Assembly (NCBI GenBank): GCA_046347155.1
Contig: JAXMGT010000001.1
Location: forward strand, 62,001 to 126,000
Source of the DNA: RPQJ01 sp046347155
GTDB taxonomy: Bacteria > Pseudomonadota > Gammaproteobacteria > Steroidobacterales > Steroidobacteraceae
Length of the DNA stretch: 64,000 nucleotides
Direction of reading: 5' to 3'
Shown here: one piece after another, positions 1 through 7,928 of the stretch
Numbering within the stretch: the first letter of the stretch is position 1
Layout of the letters: every line of letters begins with the position of its first letter
Translations under genes and position numbers: made by a program
The notes under the pieces: model-generated
Database searches by the model: none
Told to the model about the DNA's origin: nothing
Seen by the model: only the letters and a program-made list of their open reading frames with translations

Positions 1-1410
1 GTTGTACTGGTCCGGCTGGATCTCGCCCGAGAACACCTTCCAGCGCCACTCGTCGATCACCTTGCCGAACGGCAGGAACGCGATCTTCTGCAGCGCGAGC
101 TTCATCTGTGCGTTCAGCTCGGCCTCCCGACTCGGCTTCGAGGCCGGCACGAGGCCGATCTTCGCGAGGTAGGCAGGCGTCATCGACAGCGTGATCGTGT
201 CGCCGATCGCCTCGTGGAAGCCGTCGTGGGCGCCGCCCTGGAACATGAACGGCTGGTTCTTGTACCAGAGGTCGTAATAGACGTGGCCCATCTCGTGGTA
301 GATGGTCGTCAGGCTGTCGTAGTCGGGCTCGATGCACATCTTGATGCGCACGTCCTCGTACGCATCCATCTGCCAGGCGCTCGCGTGGCAGACGACGTCG
401 CGGTCGCGCGGCTTCACGAGCATCGAGCGTTCCCAGAACGTCTTCGGCAGCGGCGGGAAGCCGATCGAGCCATAGAAATCCTCGGCGGACTTCGTCATCC
501 GGATCGCGTCGTAGCCCTGCGCCTTGAGCGCCGCGTCCACGTCGAGGTTCGACGCACCCGGGTACGGCGCGAGCAGGTCGTAGATCGCGTCCCACTGCTG
601 CGCCCACATGTTGCCGAGCAGGTGGGCCGGGATCGGCTTGCCGGCCGGCACCTTGTCCGCGCCGTACTTCTGCGCGAGCTTCGTCCGCGTGTAGCAGTGC
701 AGCTGCTTGTAGAGCGGCTGCACCTGGTTCCACAGGCGCTCGGCCTCCTTCGAGAAGTCGTCGGCCGGCATGTCGTAACCCGAGCGCCACATCGCGCCGA
801 GGTCCTTGTAGCCGAGCTCACGCGCGCCTTCGTTCGCGAGCGCGACGTAGCGCACGTAGTCCTGCCGGATCGGGCGGGCGGCCTCGTGCCAGCCCTGCCA
901 GGCGTCGAGCAGCTGGTCGTAGTCGCGGCTCGTGGCGAGCACGGCCTTGAGCTCCGTCTCGTCGCGGCAGCCGTCGGCGCCCGGCTTGCAGTACTTGGCC
1001 GCGCCGTACTTCGCCTCCATCCCGGCCAGCACCGCCGCGAGCTCCGCGCGCTTCTGCGGGTCGTCCGGCGCGGGGGCCGGGAGGCCGAGCTTGAGCAGGC
1101 TGATCGCCCGCTTCGAGGCGGGGCTCATCGGCTGGCCTTCGTAGGTCTTCGCCTCGGCCACCAGCCGGCTGAACGACCCGAGCAGCCGTTCATTGGCCTT
1201 GGCGGTCAGGAACTGCGTGTCGACCGTGATGTAGGTGGCCTGCGTCCAGCCGGCCGCGTTGACCTCGAACGACAGGTCGGCGAGCTGCTTGTTCAGGCTC
1301 ACGACGAAGTCGTCGGCGGGCGTCGCGGCGGCGATGCCGGCCGGCAGCGTCGTGATCGCGGTGGCGGCGGCGCCGGCCAGGAGGACGCGGCGGAGCGTGC
1401 TTGTGGGCAT
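1..1410 (-). CDS. M2 family metallopeptidase (peptidyl-dipeptidase A-like), C-terminus outside window
   Basis: Zinc peptidase of the angiotensin-converting-enzyme family, expected to remove dipeptides from peptide C-termini in the periplasm. The 470 visible residues begin MPTSTLRRVLLAGAAATA, a signal-peptide-like start. The HEMGH zinc motif lies at residues 372-376 and a third ligand candidate, E400 in HEAIGD, lies 28 residues after the first His, the spacing known for this family. The reading frame is open to the window edge, so the C-terminal part is missing. The gene lies 63 bp downstream of the POT transporter on the same strand, which suggests joint peptide scavenging. Family assignment is secure; substrate is not known. 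Confidence 0.9.
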   Translation of the reverse strand, partial: MPTSTLRRVLLAGAAATAITTLPAGIAAATPADDFVVSLNKQLADLSFEVNAAGWTQATYITVDTQFLTAKANERLLGSFSRLVAEAKTYEGQPMSPASKRAISLLKLGLPAPAPDDPQKRAELAAVLAGMEAKYGAAKYCKPGADGCRDETELKAVLATSRDYDQLLDAWQGWHEAARPIRQDYVRYVALANEGARELGYKDLGAMWRSGYDMPADDFSKEAERLWNQVQPLYKQLHCYTRTKLAQKYGADKVPAGKPIPAHLLGNMWAQQWDAIYDLLAPYPGASNLDVDAALKAQGYDAIRMTKSAEDFYGSIGFPPLPKTFWERSMLVKPRDRDVVCHASAWQMDAYEDVRIKMCIEPDYDSLTTIYHEMGHVYYDLWYKNQPFMFQGGAHDGFHEAIGDTITLSMTPAYLAKIGLVPASKPSREAELNAQMKLALQKIAFLPFGKVIDEWRWKVFSGEIQPDQYN

Positions 1411-1473
1411 GGTGACCTCGATGTCTGCTCGTGGGGCCGGACCGCCGCGCGCACGCGGCGGTCCGCGGTTGGT

Positions 1474-2844
1474 TCAGCCCTGCTTCACGTCCTCGGCGCC
1501 GTGCATCCAGCGCACGAGCGTCCCGGACACCATCCACAGCACCACGGCGAACACGAACAGCGTGATCGCGAGGCCGCCGAAGATCGTGAGTTCGCCGAGG
1601 CTTTCGGCATAGGAGCCGATGAAGCCGGCGAGCAGGTTCGCGACGAAGTTGATCAGGAACCAGACGCCCATCATCAGCGAGGCGAGCCGGAGCGGCGCGA
1701 GCTTCGTGACCATCGACAGGCCCACCGGCGAGATGCAGAGTTCGCCCATCGTGTGGAACAGGTACGCGAGCACCAGCCACCACATGCTGGCCTTGATGCC
1801 GGTGTTCGACTCGAGCGCCGCGGCCACCATGAACAGGAAGCCGATGCCCGTCAGCACGAGCCCGAACACCATCTTGCGCGGCGTCGGCGGGTTGCGGCCC
1901 GAGCGGCCGAGCGAGACCCACATGGCCGTGAAGAGCGGGCCGAGCAGCACGATGAAGAGCGGATTGACCGACTGGAACCACCCGGCAGGCACCTCGAACG
2001 CGCCGACCATACGGTCGGTCTTGTCCGACGCGTACAGGTTCATCAGGCCGCCGGCCTGCTCGAACGCGGCCCAGAACAGCACGATGAACACGAACAGCAT
2101 GAAGATCACTCGCAGGCGGTCGCGCTCGTCGTCCGTGAGCGGCTCGTGCGCGCCGCCGCTGCGCGCGAGCGCGAGGCGCGCCGACGGCGTCTTGCCGATG
2201 TCGGCGAGGTAGCGATTCGCGAACGCGAGCTGGACGATCACCGAGAGGATCATCCCGACGCCGGCGGCCGCATAGCCGTAGCTCCATCCGTAAGCCGGGT
2301 TCTCGCCGAGCGTCGAGCACACGAACGGGGCGATCAGCGCGCCCGAGTTGATGCCCATGTAGAAGATCGTGAACGCGCCGTCGCGCCGGGCGTCGCCCTG
2401 CTCGTAGAGGTCGCCGACCATCGTCGAGATGTTCGGCTTGAAGAAACCGTTGCCGACCACGAGCAGCGCGAGGCCGATGTAGAAGAGCTGCAGGTTGCCC
2501 GGGATCGCCGAGGCCAGCGTGAACTGGCCGGCCGCCATGACCAGGCCGCCGATGATGATGCTCTTGCGCTGGCCGAGGTAGTTGTCGGCGAGCCAGCCGC
2601 CGATCAGCGGCGTGAAGTACACGAAGCCCGTGAACCAGCCATAGAGCTTGAGCGCGTCGGACTGCGACCAGCCGAAGCCCGGATTCGCGGACTCGACGCC
2701 GGCCACCAGCGACAGCACGAGCAGCGCCCGCATGCCGTAGTAGCTGACGCGCTCCCACATCTCGGTGGCGAACAGCAGGTACAGGCCCTTGGGGTGGCCG
2801 AGCCAGGTCTCCCGCGTGACGGCGGGCAGCGTCGAACTGGACAT
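1474..2844 (-). CDS. POT/PTR family proton-dependent oligopeptide transporter
   Basis: Inner-membrane MFS transporter of 456 aa importing di- or tripeptides with protons. The N-terminus carries the POT signature ExxER (E28-M-W-E-R32) followed by YYGMRALLVL, and later segments show the hydrophobic helices expected for 12-14 membrane spans. At 456 aa it is somewhat shorter than enterobacterial DtpA-type proteins (about 500 aa). The M2 peptidase gene follows 63 bp downstream on the same strand, so the pair may act together in peptide use. The start ATG gives MSSSTLPAVTRETW. Assignment to the POT family is firm; peptide preference cannot be read. Confidence 0.9.
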   Translation of the reverse strand: MSSSTLPAVTRETWLGHPKGLYLLFATEMWERVSYYGMRALLVLSLVAGVESANPGFGWSQSDALKLYGWFTGFVYFTPLIGGWLADNYLGQRKSIIIGGLVMAAGQFTLASAIPGNLQLFYIGLALLVVGNGFFKPNISTMVGDLYEQGDARRDGAFTIFYMGINSGALIAPFVCSTLGENPAYGWSYGYAAAGVGMILSVIVQLAFANRYLADIGKTPSARLALARSGGAHEPLTDDERDRLRVIFMLFVFIVLFWAAFEQAGGLMNLYASDKTDRMVGAFEVPAGWFQSVNPLFIVLLGPLFTAMWVSLGRSGRNPPTPRKMVFGLVLTGIGFLFMVAAALESNTGIKASMWWLVLAYLFHTMGELCISPVGLSMVTKLAPLRLASLMMGVWFLINFVANLLAGFIGSYAESLGELTIFGGLAITLFVFAVVLWMVSGTLVRWMHGAEDVKQG

Positions 2845-2940
2845 GGGTTTTTGCTTCTATTTCAGGTGTTTGCGCGGGTCCGCGCGAGGCCCGCAAGTCT
2901 CGGCCATTTCGCGGTGCAAGAGCAAGGAGAAAAGAGCCCT

Positions 2941-3729
2941 TCAGCCCTGCGGTCGAGCGGCCTCGTGCGCGGCCTTGTCCACGGCGCGCCGCCGGACCAG
3001 GTACTGCGCGAGCAGGATCCCGAATTCGAACAGCGCCCACATCGGCAGCGCCATGAAGCACTGGGATACGGCGTCGGGCGGCGTGAGGATCGCGGCCACG
3101 ATGAAGATGCCGATGATCACGTAGCCACGCTGAGCCCTCATGGTCTCGACCTTGACGAGACCGGTCGCGACCAGCAGCACGACCGCGACGGGCACCTCGA
3201 ACGCGACGCCGAACGCGAAGAAGAGCAGCAGCACGAAGTCGAGGTAGCTCGACATGTCGGCCATCAGCTGCACGCCCTGCGGCGTCGTCGAGGTCAGGAA
3301 CGCGAACATCAGCGGGAAGACGACGAAGTACGCGAACGCGACGCCGACGTAGAACAACACGATGCTCGACACGAGCAGCGGCAGTGCGAAGCGGCGCTCA
3401 TGCCGGTAGAGGCCGGGCGCGATGAAGGCCCAGACCTGGTAGAGCACGTAGGGCATCGCGAGGAACAGCGCCGCGATCAGCGCCAGCTTCAGCGGCGCCA
3501 TGAACGGTGCGACGACGCTGGTCGCGATCAGCGACGTGCCGGCCGGGAGCTTCTCGATCAGCGGGTGCGCCACGAGCGTGAAGAGCTGCTGCGAATACCA
3601 GAGCAGCGGCAGCGACACGAGGCCGACGGCGACGACCGAGCGCAGCAGGCGGTCGCGGAGCTCGAGCAGGTGCGAGATCAGCGTGCCTTCGGCGAGTTTC
3701 TCCGGCTCAGGCGGCGGGCTTGCGCTCAT
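2941..3729 (-). CDS. tatC: Sec-independent protein translocase subunit TatC
   Basis: Polytopic core of the twin-arginine translocase, which binds RR signal peptides and exports folded proteins. The 262-aa product opens MSASPPPEPEKLAEGTL and has the conserved HLLELRDRLLRS segment before helix 1; hydrophobic segments fit six spans. The chosen ATG at 3729 lies inside the 3' end of tatB (23-nt overlap). A longer in-frame extension upstream only repeats tatB sequence in another frame and was rejected. Third gene of tatABC. The 96 bp after its stop, up to the POT gene, hold no recognisable gene. Confidence 0.95.
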   Translation of the reverse strand: MSASPPPEPEKLAEGTLISHLLELRDRLLRSVVAVGLVSLPLLWYSQQLFTLVAHPLIEKLPAGTSLIATSVVAPFMAPLKLALIAALFLAMPYVLYQVWAFIAPGLYRHERRFALPLLVSSIVLFYVGVAFAYFVVFPLMFAFLTSTTPQGVQLMADMSSYLDFVLLLFFAFGVAFEVPVAVVLLVATGLVKVETMRAQRGYVIIGIFIVAAILTPPDAVSQCFMALPMWALFEFGILLAQYLVRRRAVDKAAHEAARPQG

Positions 3730-4063
3730 CGGTCGCATCCGCCGCGGCGGCAGCCGCGGGCGCGGGTTCGGTGGCCGGCGCAGGGTCCGCGGCGGCCGCT
3801 GTCGCCGGCTGCGCCGCTGGTGGTGCCGCCGGCTGCGGGAACGGCGGCGGCGTGTGGGCGGTGGCTGCGGTCGCCGGCTGCTCGGCGAGCGGGTCGAAGT
3901 GCACTTCCTGCTCGAGCTGGGTGCGCAGCTGCCGGACCACGGCGCGTGCACGACCCGCCCATCGTCCGACATCGGCGGCGAGCTTCGGGAGCCGCGCCGG
4001 CCCGAGCACGAGGAGCGCGATCCCGAAGATCAGCAGGATCTCGGTGAACCCGACCTCGAACAT
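3707..4063 (-). CDS. tatB: Sec-independent protein translocase subunit TatB
   Basis: Single-span Tat subunit of 118 aa that forms the receptor with TatC. The N-terminus MFEVGFTEILLIFGIALLVLG is the typical TatB opening, with the FTEILLI membrane helix, then the amphipathic segment around PARLPKLAADVGRWAGRARAVV. The C-terminal half is low-complexity Ala/Pro-rich sequence, as is common in high-GC genomes. It starts 5 bp after tatA and overlaps the tatC start by 23 nt, so the three are translated as one unit. The Glu in the membrane segment separates it from TatA. Confidence 0.93.
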   Translation of the reverse strand: MFEVGFTEILLIFGIALLVLGPARLPKLAADVGRWAGRARAVVRQLRTQLEQEVHFDPLAEQPATAATAHTPPPFPQPAAPPAAQPATAAAADPAPATEPAPAAAAAADATDERKPAA

Positions 4064-4068
4064 CGGCG

Positions 4069-4302
4069 TCAGGTGTTGGTCTTGCTGTCGGTCTTCGAGG
4101 CGGTGCCGGCGCCGAACTCGGCATCACCGGACGACTTGTCCGTGAGCTGCCGCGTCTGTGCCTCGTCGCCCTCGTTCATGGACTTCTTGAAGTTGTGCAC
4201 GGCGGCACCGAGGTCGGAGCCGACGTTGCGCAGCTTCTTGGCGCCGAATATCACCAGCGCAATCAACAGGATGATGATCAGTTCGCGAAAGCCGATACCC
4301 AT
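4069..4302 (-). CDS. tatA: Sec-independent protein translocase subunit TatA
   Basis: Pore-forming Tat subunit of 77 aa. It starts MGIGFRELIIILLIALVIFG, a short periplasmic end and one membrane helix, followed by the signature FGAKKLRNVGSDLGAAVHNFKK amphipathic region and a polar tail. First gene of tatABC, 51 bp downstream of dtd on the same strand. A TATGAT hexamer (minus strand, 4336-4341) could serve as a -10 element, but no good -35 is visible, so the promoter is not called. Confidence 0.93.
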   Translation of the reverse strand: MGIGFRELIIILLIALVIFGAKKLRNVGSDLGAAVHNFKKSMNEGDEAQTRQLTDKSSGDAEFGAGTASKTDSKTNT

Positions 4303-4353
4303 GGCAGGACTCCGGGCCCATCTGGGCGGGCGCCCATCATACGCGAACCGGAC

Positions 4354-4812
4354 TCAGTCCCCGGTTGCGGGGGATACGTGTATCCAGAACGTGACCGGTC
4401 CGTCGTTCACGAGGCCGACGTGCATGTGCGCGCCGAAGCGGCCGGTCTCGACCCGCGGCCCGAGCCGGGCCCGGGCCCGTTCGACCGTGAGGTCGAACAG
4501 CCGGCGGCCGAGCTCCGGCGGCGCGGCCCGCGTGAAGCTCGGGCGCATCCCACGGCTCGTGTCGGCGGCCAGCGTGAACTGCGGGACCAGCAGCAGGCCG
4601 CCGCCCGTGTCCGTGAGGCTCAGGTTCATCCGGCCCGCCCCATCGTCGAACACCCGGTAACCCGCCAGCCGCTCGGCCATCCGGTCGGCCTGTGCGTCGG
4701 TGTCGCCAGGCTCGACCGCCAACAGTGCGAGGAGGCCGTCGCCAATGGATCCCACCTGTACGCCAGAAACAGTGACGCGGGCTTCAGTGACGCGCTGTAT
4801 GAGACTTATCAA
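4354..4812 (-). CDS. dtd: D-aminoacyl-tRNA deacylase, TTG start
   Basis: Homodimeric editing enzyme that hydrolyses D-aminoacyl-tRNA (for example D-Tyr-tRNA) and recycles the tRNA. The 152-aa product carries the two family motifs PQFTLAADT (Pro where the E. coli protein has Ser) and NDGPVTFW. The start is TTG, giving MISLIQRVTEARV, which aligns residue for residue with the family N-terminus; no ATG fits. The first roughly 25 codons use ATA, AGT, ACT, GTT, TCT and GGA, unlike the GC3-rich remainder, and continue into the AT-rich island just upstream. Function is secure; the unusual 5' end is treated as a separate finding. Confidence 0.92.
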   Translation of the reverse strand: MISLIQRVTEARVTVSGVQVGSIGDGLLALLAVEPGDTDAQADRMAERLAGYRVFDDGAGRMNLSLTDTGGGLLLVPQFTLAADTSRGMRPSFTRAAPPELGRRLFDLTVERARARLGPRVETGRFGAHMHVGLVNDGPVTFWIHVSPATGD

Positions 4813-4972
4813 GTCGAAATATACCCTTGGAATCCCACCAGCTTCGGAAAAATAGTCATTACCGTATCAGGACCGCAGGGAAGCACTGAAAAAATAGCCA
4901 AGTGGGGAACAATGTGCTTTAAATGGCAGTATCAGCAGAAAGGTGGGAAAATCGTCCGATCAATTACGCAAA
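4813..4972. other. AT-rich intergenic island between dtd and the TPR lipoprotein gene
   Basis: 160 bp of clearly AT-rich DNA in a high-GC setting, with runs such as gaaaaaatag and ggaaaaatag. No ORF, tRNA or clear terminator was recognised. It must contain the dtd expression signals; a TATATT hexamer on the minus strand lies about 8 nt before the TTG start. The compositional shift extends into the start of dtd and the last codons of the lipoprotein gene. Confidence 0.6.
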
Positions 4973-5542
4973 TTAGTTCGCTGAAAGTGATTTGGCTTTT
5001 TCGGCTGCTTCCTGCGCCTGGGGGTTCTTGCCCCGAGCCTTCAATGAGTCGGCGATCAACTGCCAGGCCTGCGACTGTGTCCGGTCGTCGCCGACGGCCA
5101 TGGCCAGTGCCTTGCGACCCATCGCCTCGGCCTGGGCGTAGTTGCGCTGGTCCATCCGGAGTCGGCCCATCTCGATCCACAGCAGCGGGTTGTTCGGCTC
5201 GATCCGGAGCGCGCGCTCGAGCGTCACGGTCGCGCCGGGCAGGTCGCCCTTCCGGCGCTGCGCCTGCGCCTGGGATACCAGCGCCTTGCTCGCCGGGCTC
5301 AGCGTGGCGGCCGGCGCTTTCGGGCGCTCCTTGGGCAGAGGCGTCGGCGTCGGCGCGGTGATCTCGGGCTCGCCGCTCGAAGGTGGCACGATTTCCGGCT
5401 GCGCCGACACCACCGGGCCCGCCCCGGTGCTGTGCGGCGCCGGGTGCGAGGGTGCGCGCGGCTCGGGGCTGCTCGACTGGAACGTCGAGCAACCCGACGC
5501 GACGAGCGCGAAACCGGCAATCAGCAGTGCGTGGCGCAGCAT
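4973..5542 (-). CDS. Tetratricopeptide-repeat lipoprotein
   Basis: Predicted outer- or inner-membrane lipoprotein of 189 aa with unknown partner. The start ATG at 5542 gives MLRHALLIAGFALVASGC, a short lipoprotein signal ending in ASGC with Cys18 as the lipidation site. A Pro/Ser-rich linker (about residues 20-85) follows. The C-terminal part has TPR-like helices, for example GDLPGATVTLERALRIEPNNPLL and NYAQAEAMGRKAL. It lies 34 bp downstream of mrcB in the same direction, so a role tied to cell-wall synthesis, as known for other PBP-linked lipoproteins, is possible but only an inference. The last codons (GAA AAA GCC AAA TCA CTT TCA) are AT-rich. Confidence 0.8.
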   Translation of the reverse strand: MLRHALLIAGFALVASGCSTFQSSSPEPRAPSHPAPHSTGAGPVVSAQPEIVPPSSGEPEITAPTPTPLPKERPKAPAATLSPASKALVSQAQAQRRKGDLPGATVTLERALRIEPNNPLLWIEMGRLRMDQRNYAQAEAMGRKALAMAVGDDRTQSQAWQLIADSLKARGKNPQAQEAAEKAKSLSAN

Positions 5543-5576
5543 GGCCGGCGATTGTCCGGCCCCCGGGCGCGACAGA

Positions 5577-7928
5577 TCAAGGCGCCGGTGGCAGGTCTTC
5601 GGCCGGCGTCGCGCCGTCCGCGGGGATTTCGCTCCCGGGCGATGCTGCGCCCGGCGCCGGATCGGCCATTCCGGGCGGGCAGGCCGCATCCGGCGGGATC
5701 AGCGTGCCGACACGGAACGGCAGGTTCAGTGCGGCGCCGTCGCAGGCGGGCGAGGTCTCGAGCCCCGAGTAGTAGTCGACCCAGCGGTTCTCGACCGATT
5801 CCGGCATCAGCGGCTCGAACGACGTCGTCGTGATCGACGCCATGAGCCGCGCCCAGACCGGGAGCGCGCCCGTGGTGCCGGTGAGTCCGGTCTTGCCGTT
5901 GTCGTCGTGACCCACCCAGACGACGATCAGGTGGCCGCCCGAGAAGCCGGCGAACCAGCTGTCGCGGTAGTCGTTCGAGGTGCCGGTCTTGCCCGCGACG
6001 ACGAGGCCCGGCGGCAGCGTGTTGCGCGCGGGCTGACCGGTGCCGCGCTGCATCACCTCGATCAGCATCCGGTCGAGCATGTACACGGCGTCCGCCGGTG
6101 CGGCCTCGGCGACCTCGAGCTGCGGCGCCTTGAGCTGCTTGCCCGACTCGGACATCACGGCACGCACCGCCCGCAGCGGTGACCGGAAGCCGCCGTTCGC
6201 GAGCGTGTTGTAGACCTGCGAGACCTGGAACGGGCTCAGGTTCGTCGCGCCGAGAAGCATCGACGGGAAAGCCTCCGGGGCCCGGTCGAGGCCGAGCTGC
6301 ACGAACGTGCGCGCGACCTTCTCGAGCCCGACCTCCATCCCGAGGTTCACCGTGGGCAGGTTGAGTGACTGCGTGAGCGCCCGCACGGCCGTGATGTCGC
6401 CGCGGATCAGCTTGTCGTAGTTCGACGGCCGCCAGGTCTGGCCGTTCGGGAGCTTGAGCTCGACCGGCGTGTCGTGGACGATCGAGGCCGGCGTGTAGTG
6501 GCCCGTCTCGAACGCGGAGAGGTAGACGAGTGGCTTCGCGAGCGATCCGATCGGGCGTGTCGCGTCGAGCGCGCGATTGAAGCCGCTGAACGAGGCGCGC
6601 CGCCCGCCGACGATCGCCACGACCTCGCCGGTCTGCGGCGTCGTGACGACGATGACGCCCTCGAGCCCGTGGGAGACCGCGCGCTTTGACGCGTCCTGGC
6701 GGGCGAGCTCCGCATCGAGCGAGGCCTCGGCCTTCTCCTGGAGCAGCGGGTCCAGCGTGCTGAACACGACGAGGCCCGCCTGCGTGAGCTCGTCCTCCTT
6801 GTAGTCCGCCCGGAGCTGGCGACGCACCAGGTCGAGGAACGCCGGGAAGAACACCGCGCTCTTGCTGCCGGCCTTCGCCACGCCGAGCGGCGTCTTCGCG
6901 GCCTTCGCCGCCTCGTCCTCGGTGATCACGTCCTGGTCGGCGAGCACCTTGAGCACCAGGTTGCGCCGTTCGAGCGCCCGCTCCGGGTGGCGGCGCGGGT
7001 CGTAGTAGGAGGGTCCCCGGACGATCGCGACCATCGTCGCGATCTCGGGCAGGTCGAGCTCGGCGAGCGGCTTGCCGAAATAGAACTGGCTCGCCAGCCC
7101 GAAGCCGTGGATCGCGCGGCCGCCATCCTGCCCGAGGTAAATCTCGTTGATGTAGGCGTTCATGATGTCCGCCTTCCCGAACCTCGATTCGAGGATGAAG
7201 GCCATCACCGCCTCCTCGCCCTTGCGCCCGAGCGTGCGCCGGCTGTCGAGGAAGTAGCTCTTGACGAGCTGCTGCGTGAGCGTGCTGCCGCCCTGCTCGA
7301 CCTGGCCGGCGCGCACGTTCACCGCGAGCGCCCGCAGGATCGCGAGCGGGTTCACGCCGTGGTGCGTGTCGAACTTGCGGTCCTCGACGGCCTTCAGGGC
7401 CGCCGGCAGCAACGGCGGCACCTCGGCCGGCGAGACCACGATCCGGTCCTCGCCGTGGATCGGAAAGATGCTGCCGATCAGCAGCGGGTCGAGCCGGTAG
7501 ACCGGGACGTCGCGGCCAGCGCCGTCCCGGAGCGACGTCACCGTCCCGCCCGAGAAGCCGAGTGCGAGGAGCCGCGCCGGCTGCATCTCGTCGGAGAACC
7601 GGAACGCGCGCACGTAGACGTCGATCCGCTCGCCGCGCCGCCGGTACTGCCCGGGGCGATCGATCTTCGACTGCTCGAGGTAGCCGAGCCGCTCGAGTTC
7701 CTCGGCCATCCTCGCCGCCGTGATCGCCTGGCCCACGTAGAGCTCGATCGGCTGCGCATAGACGCGGGCCGGCAGCGTCCAGCGGCGGCCCTCGAACTGC
7801 CGGGTCACGCGGTGGTCGAGCACCGCGACGAACACGACGACCGCGACGAACGCGACCAGCGCGCCGATCGCGAGCACGCGCCGCAGCCTGCGGCGCGTGG
7901 CGGTCGAGAGCTTCTTCTTCTTCGCCAT
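5577..7928 (-). CDS. mrcB: Bifunctional penicillin-binding protein 1B
   Basis: Class A PBP of 783 aa that polymerises and crosslinks peptidoglycan in the periplasm. After the basic MAKKKK cytoplasmic start come one membrane helix (near residue 20-40), a UB2H-like region, the glycosyltransferase domain (EDRKFDTHHGVNPLAI, QGGSTLTQQLVKS) and the transpeptidase domain with SLAK (SxxK), SQSLNLP (SxN) and KTGTSNDYRDSWFAGF (KTG). The ATG at 7928 shares one base with the trkH stop; a GTG three bases earlier is possible. The C-terminus is Pro/Ala-rich. UB2H placement distinguishes it from PBP1A, which is also encoded in this window. Confidence 0.93.
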   Translation of the reverse strand: MAKKKKLSTATRRRLRRVLAIGALVAFVAVVVFVAVLDHRVTRQFEGRRWTLPARVYAQPIELYVGQAITAARMAEELERLGYLEQSKIDRPGQYRRRGERIDVYVRAFRFSDEMQPARLLALGFSGGTVTSLRDGAGRDVPVYRLDPLLIGSIFPIHGEDRIVVSPAEVPPLLPAALKAVEDRKFDTHHGVNPLAILRALAVNVRAGQVEQGGSTLTQQLVKSYFLDSRRTLGRKGEEAVMAFILESRFGKADIMNAYINEIYLGQDGGRAIHGFGLASQFYFGKPLAELDLPEIATMVAIVRGPSYYDPRRHPERALERRNLVLKVLADQDVITEDEAAKAAKTPLGVAKAGSKSAVFFPAFLDLVRRQLRADYKEDELTQAGLVVFSTLDPLLQEKAEASLDAELARQDASKRAVSHGLEGVIVVTTPQTGEVVAIVGGRRASFSGFNRALDATRPIGSLAKPLVYLSAFETGHYTPASIVHDTPVELKLPNGQTWRPSNYDKLIRGDITAVRALTQSLNLPTVNLGMEVGLEKVARTFVQLGLDRAPEAFPSMLLGATNLSPFQVSQVYNTLANGGFRSPLRAVRAVMSESGKQLKAPQLEVAEAAPADAVYMLDRMLIEVMQRGTGQPARNTLPPGLVVAGKTGTSNDYRDSWFAGFSGGHLIVVWVGHDDNGKTGLTGTTGALPVWARLMASITTTSFEPLMPESVENRWVDYYSGLETSPACDGAALNLPFRVGTLIPPDAACPPGMADPAPGAASPGSEIPADGATPAEDLPPAP

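Noticed and set aside
214..4047. Very long open frame on the plus strand (over 1200 codons), and similar ones at 9324-13148, 30724-33885 and 33518-36688
   Set aside because: They run antisense to well-recognised genes (M2 peptidase, POT, tat, trk, uvrD, recG, spoT), are dominated by Arg/Ala/His/Glu-rich low complexity, and show no domain. They are typical shadow frames of high-GC DNA.
4336..4341. TATGAT as a tatA promoter -10
   Set aside because: No plausible -35 at 16-18 nt, and tatA follows dtd closely, so read-through is as likely.
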